7,376 bases of DNA from positions 1 through 7,376 of the forward strand of contig JAGVLR010000157.1 in the NCBI GenBank assembly GCA_020054175.1, in the 5' to 3' direction. This document shows, one piece after another, positions 4,661-7,376 of the stretch (position 1 is its first letter; the number at the start of each line of letters is the position of its first letter). Both the position numbers and the translations under genes were made by a program. Source of the stretch: Candidatus Dadabacteria bacterium. GTDB taxonomy: Bacteria > Desulfobacterota_D > UBA1144 > Nemesobacterales > UBA2774. The notes beneath the pieces are model-generated. The model was not told the origin of the DNA. It did no database searches and saw only the letters and a list, made by a program, of their open reading frames with translations.

Positions 4661-7129
4661 TTGGAAGTAAAACCAGACTCGGAAAAACAGCCCCGGCCCA
4701 AGCAAAACGATTCCTATACGGCCGAGCAGATTAAGGTCCTTCCGGGCCTCGAAGCGGTCAGAAAGAGGCCCGATATGTACATCGGCGACACCAGCATGAG
4801 GGGTTTTCACCACCTCGTGTTCGAAGTCCTCGACAACAGCGTCGACGAGGCCCTCGCCGGGTACTGCGATAGGATAACCGTCACGATACACGTCGACGAA
4901 AGCGTCACGATCGAGGACAACGGCAGGGGTATACCCGTCGACAAGCACGCGGAAACCGGCAAGTCCGCCGCCGAGGTCGTAATGACTATGCTCCACGCCG
5001 GAGGAAAGTTCGAGGGCAAGGTGTACCAGGTCTCGGGCGGTCTCCACGGCGTCGGCGTAACGGTCGTAAACGCGCTCTCGGAATACCTCAATCTCGAAAT
5101 CAGAAGGGAAGGGAAGGTCTGGTATCAGAAGTACGAGCGCGGTCAGGCCGTCTCCGAGCTTAAAGAATCCGGCACCACGGAAAGAACCGGCACCAAGATA
5201 AGGTTCAGGCCCGACCAGACCATCTTCGAAGTCAGTGAATTCAGCTACGACACCCTCGCCCACAGGATAAGAGAGCTCGCGTTCCTCAACAAAGGTCTCA
5301 TCTTCGCGCTGACAGACGAAAGAACGGGCAAGAGCCAGGAATTCTACTACAAAGGCGGCATAGTAGCCTTCGTCGAGGAGCTCAACAAGAACAAAAAGCC
5401 CCTCCATCCCGAGCCCATATACGTAACAGGCGAAAAGGACGACATCATCGTCGAGGTCGCGCTCCAGTATAACGACAGCTACGCCGAAACGATCTACTCC
5501 TACGCCAACAACATCAACAACATCGAGGGCGGCACACACCTGACAGGCTTCAGGGGCGCGCTCACGAGAACCGTCAACAAGTACGCCGAGGACAAGGGCC
5601 TCGTAAAGAACGCCAAGGTCTCGCTCAGCGGCGACGACGCGAGGGAGGGGCTCACAGCCGTTATAAGCGTAAAGCTCCCCGATCCCAAGTTCGAAGGCCA
5701 GACGAAGACCAAGCTCGGCAACACGGATGTAAAAGGCGTAGTCGAAACCCTCCTCAACGATAAGCTCGGCACATTCTTCGAAGAGAACCCCTCCGTTGCG
5801 AGAAAGATAATCGAAAAGGCTATAGACGCAGCCCGGGCGCGAGAGGCCGCGAGGAAGGCGAGAGAGCTCACGAGGCGTAAGAGCGCCCTCGAATCGGGTT
5901 CGCTCCCCGGAAAGCTGGCCGACTGTCAGGAAAGAGACCCGTCCCTCTGCGAGCTTTTCATAGTCGAGGGAGAGTCCGCGGGCGGCTCGGCGAAGCAGGC
6001 GAGGTCGCGTTATAACCAGGCGGTTCTGCCGCTCCGCGGCAAAATTCTCAACGTCGAGAAGGCCCGCTTCGACAAGATGCTCAGCAACGAGGAAATAAGG
6101 ACACTCATCACCGTCCTCGGCACGGGCATAGGCAACGACGACTTCGACATCGCCAAGCTCAGGTATCACAAAATAATCCTCATGACCGACGCCGACGTCG
6201 ACGGTTCCCACATCAGGACGCTTCTCCTGACGTTCTTCTACAGGCAGTTCGGCGCGATTCTCGACCATGGCAATCTCTACGTCGCACAGCCCCCGCTTTA
6301 CAGGGTGAAGAAGGGCAAAGACGAAAGATACCTCAAGGACGACCATCAATACGTAGATTATTTCCTTGAGCACGGCACCGAGGGCATAGTCCTCAATATC
6401 TCTGAAAACGGAAACGGCTCCCGCGAGATAAAAGGCGCTAGGCTCTTCGAAATAATAAAGAGATCCATCGCCTACGGAAACGCCCTCGAAAGGGTAGGGA
6501 AGTGGGGCAGGGATACGCGTATCGTAGACGCTTTCGCCAGCAGGGAGGGCTTCAAAAAGGGCCTTCTCAAGCACGAAAGGGAGGCCGAGCTCAATGCGCA
6601 CCTTCAGGAAATAAAGCAGTGGCTCGAAAAGCGCTACCCCGAGATAAACGGCCTCGACTAGCAGCTCCTGGACGATCCGGAGCACGACTCTTCACGCATC
6701 TCTTATACGTTCAGAGAGAGCGGCAGGAACAGGACGACAGTGATCGACTTCGACTTCCTCGACTCCCCGGAATTCGGCGAGATAAAGGCCATACACGAGT
6801 CCATCAAGGCAGTCGGCGATCCGCCCTACGGCGTCAGCGACAACGGCAATTCTGTCGACCTTCCGAGCCTTTCGGCTGTAACGGAATACGTCCTCTCACG
6901 CGGGAAGAAGGGTATGTCCATTCAGCGCTACAAAGGTCTCGGCGAGATGAACCCCGAGCAGCTCTGGGAAACGACGATGAACCCCGAGACGCGCGTCCTG
7001 AAGCAGGTCAGAATAGAAGACGCGTTCGAGTCCGACAAAATTTTCACGATCCTCATGGGCGACGAGGTCGAGCCCCGGAAGGAGTTCATCGAAACGAACG
7101 CTCTCAACGTAAGCAACCTGGACGTGTAA
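4661..7129 (+). CDS. gyrB: DNA gyrase subunit B, interrupted by an in-frame TAG at codon 667
   Basis: The ATPase subunit of gyrase, which with GyrA introduces negative supercoils. The GHKL ATPase comes first, with FEVLDNSVDEALAG (54-67, Asn59), IEDNGRGIP (84-92) and GGLHGVGVTVVNALS (126-140). The transducer follows, with QTKTKLGN (347-354) carrying the ATP-sensing Lys351. The TOPRIM domain has VEGESAGGSAKQ (435-446, Glu436) and TDADVDGSHIRTLLLTFFYR (509-528). The tail IQRYKGLGEMNPEQLWETTM starts at about residue 754. The tail sequence and the long TOPRIM-tail insertion indicate GyrB of the proteobacterial type rather than ParE. Counting through the TAG (6659-6661) the protein is 822 residues, normal for this type. 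The TAG falls in the variable insertion, both sides stay in one frame, and 155 conserved residues follow. The tail is required for activity, so this is a sequencing error, a recent mutation or readthrough. The final stop is TAA. Confidence 0.96.
6659..6661 (+). other. In-frame TAG within gyrB
   Basis: Codons read GAC TAG CAG CTC. The frame before (666 codons) and after (155 codons to the TAA at 7127) both encode conserved GyrB, so there is no shift, only this stop. One base change would give AAG, CAG or GAG. A GTG at 6740 has AGGA at 6731-6734 upstream, so reinitiation of a 129-residue tail fragment is conceivable. Confidence 0.9.
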
Positions 7130-7131
7130 TT

Positions 7132-7376
7132 ATGACAGCGAAGCCGTCTGTGAAGAAGATGAACGATGTGGCAGTCGAGAAGGTGAGCGCCGGGACATCA
7201 GTTTCCCGGCAGGTGCTCATCGGCCCCGAGGAAGGCCCGAATTTTGCCATGAGGCGCTTCATAATGGAGCCCGGCGGCGGGATCCCCGCTCACACGAACA
7301 CCATAGAGCACGAGCAGTTCGTGCTCCGGGGCAGGGCGAAGATAGGCATCGGGGGCGAAGTCTTCGAGGTCGGCCC
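7132..7376 (+). CDS. Cupin-domain protein, N-terminal part (3' end outside window)
   Basis: Eighty-one complete codons of a small beta-barrel protein are visible. From about residue 48, EPGGGIPAHTNTIEHEQFVL, followed by RGRAKIGIGGEVFEVG, matches cupin motif 1 (G, spaced H, HE, then G). Here HTN stands where the textbook motif has HxH, while the later His-Glu pair is kept; this variant occurs in some cupin_2 proteins as far as I recall. Metal binding is likely but substrate and reaction are unknown. The ATG at 7132 is two bases after the gyrB stop with no clear Shine-Dalgarno, so translation is probably coupled to gyrB; an in-frame ATG at 7159 is a less likely start. Codon use resembles the neighbours. 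Confidence 0.85.
   Translation, partial: MTAKPSVKKMNDVAVEKVSAGTSVSRQVLIGPEEGPNFAMRRFIMEPGGGIPAHTNTIEHEQFVLRGRAKIGIGGEVFEVG

Noticed and set aside
4655..6685. A 676-codon open frame on the - strand opposite gyrB
   Set aside because: It is codon-aligned with gyrB, so its stops would be sense TTA, CTA or TCA codons, which gyrB avoids through codon bias. It has no recognisable domain and gyrB homology on the + strand is complete.
1..7376. Defence system, mobile element, CRISPR array or phage genes
   Set aside because: All genes are housekeeping or common transporter and membrane families with uniform codon use; no terminal inverted repeats, integrase, transposase or spaced repeats were seen.

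Overview
All seven genes in this window read left to right on the + strand. The sequence is fairly GC-rich, but AUA (Ile) and AGG/AGA (Arg) codons are common. GyrB has the long insertion between TOPRIM and tail seen in proteobacterial-type GyrB, and Dcd is of the short 'Pseudomonas-like' type. Together these suggest a Gram-negative bacterium of the broad deltaproteobacterial or neighbouring (for example Dadabacteria-like) kind. That placement is inference and of low confidence.

Layout. 1-564 is the 3' end of a membrane-bound, ion-pumping pyrophosphatase (hppA). A short spacer with a perfect 8-bp inverted repeat leads into a 12-helix-type APC amino-acid permease (603-2045). A small DUF456 membrane protein follows (about 2121-2627). 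After a pyrimidine-rich spacer and an extended -10 promoter comes pheS (2757-3775), which carries an apparent one-base frameshift near 3489. A spacer with a palindrome and two tandem extended -10 promoters leads into dcd (3919-4473). A 187-bp spacer with hairpins and a good extended -10 promoter precedes gyrB (4661-7129), which starts at TTG behind a strong Shine-Dalgarno and is interrupted by an in-frame TAG at codon 667. Two bases after gyrB a cupin-domain gene starts and runs off the window. There is no gene-free stretch over 300 bases.

Functionally this is mostly housekeeping: pyrophosphate-driven ion pumping, amino-acid uptake, Phe-tRNA charging, dUMP/dTTP precursor supply and DNA supercoiling. 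The genes are not in their usual company: pheS has no rplT or pheT beside it, and gyrB has no dnaA, recF or gyrA beside it.

I see no mobile element, CRISPR array, defence system or RNA gene. The most notable signals are the two lesions in essential genes. They are most simply sequencing or assembly errors, but the sequence allows recoding: a T TTT TTC slippery heptamer sits just past the pheS lesion, and no gene that ends in this window uses TAG as its terminator. The second signal is a set of shared regulatory-looking motifs: TGGTA extended -10 elements before pheS, dcd (twice) and gyrB, and two related dyads before the permease and dcd.
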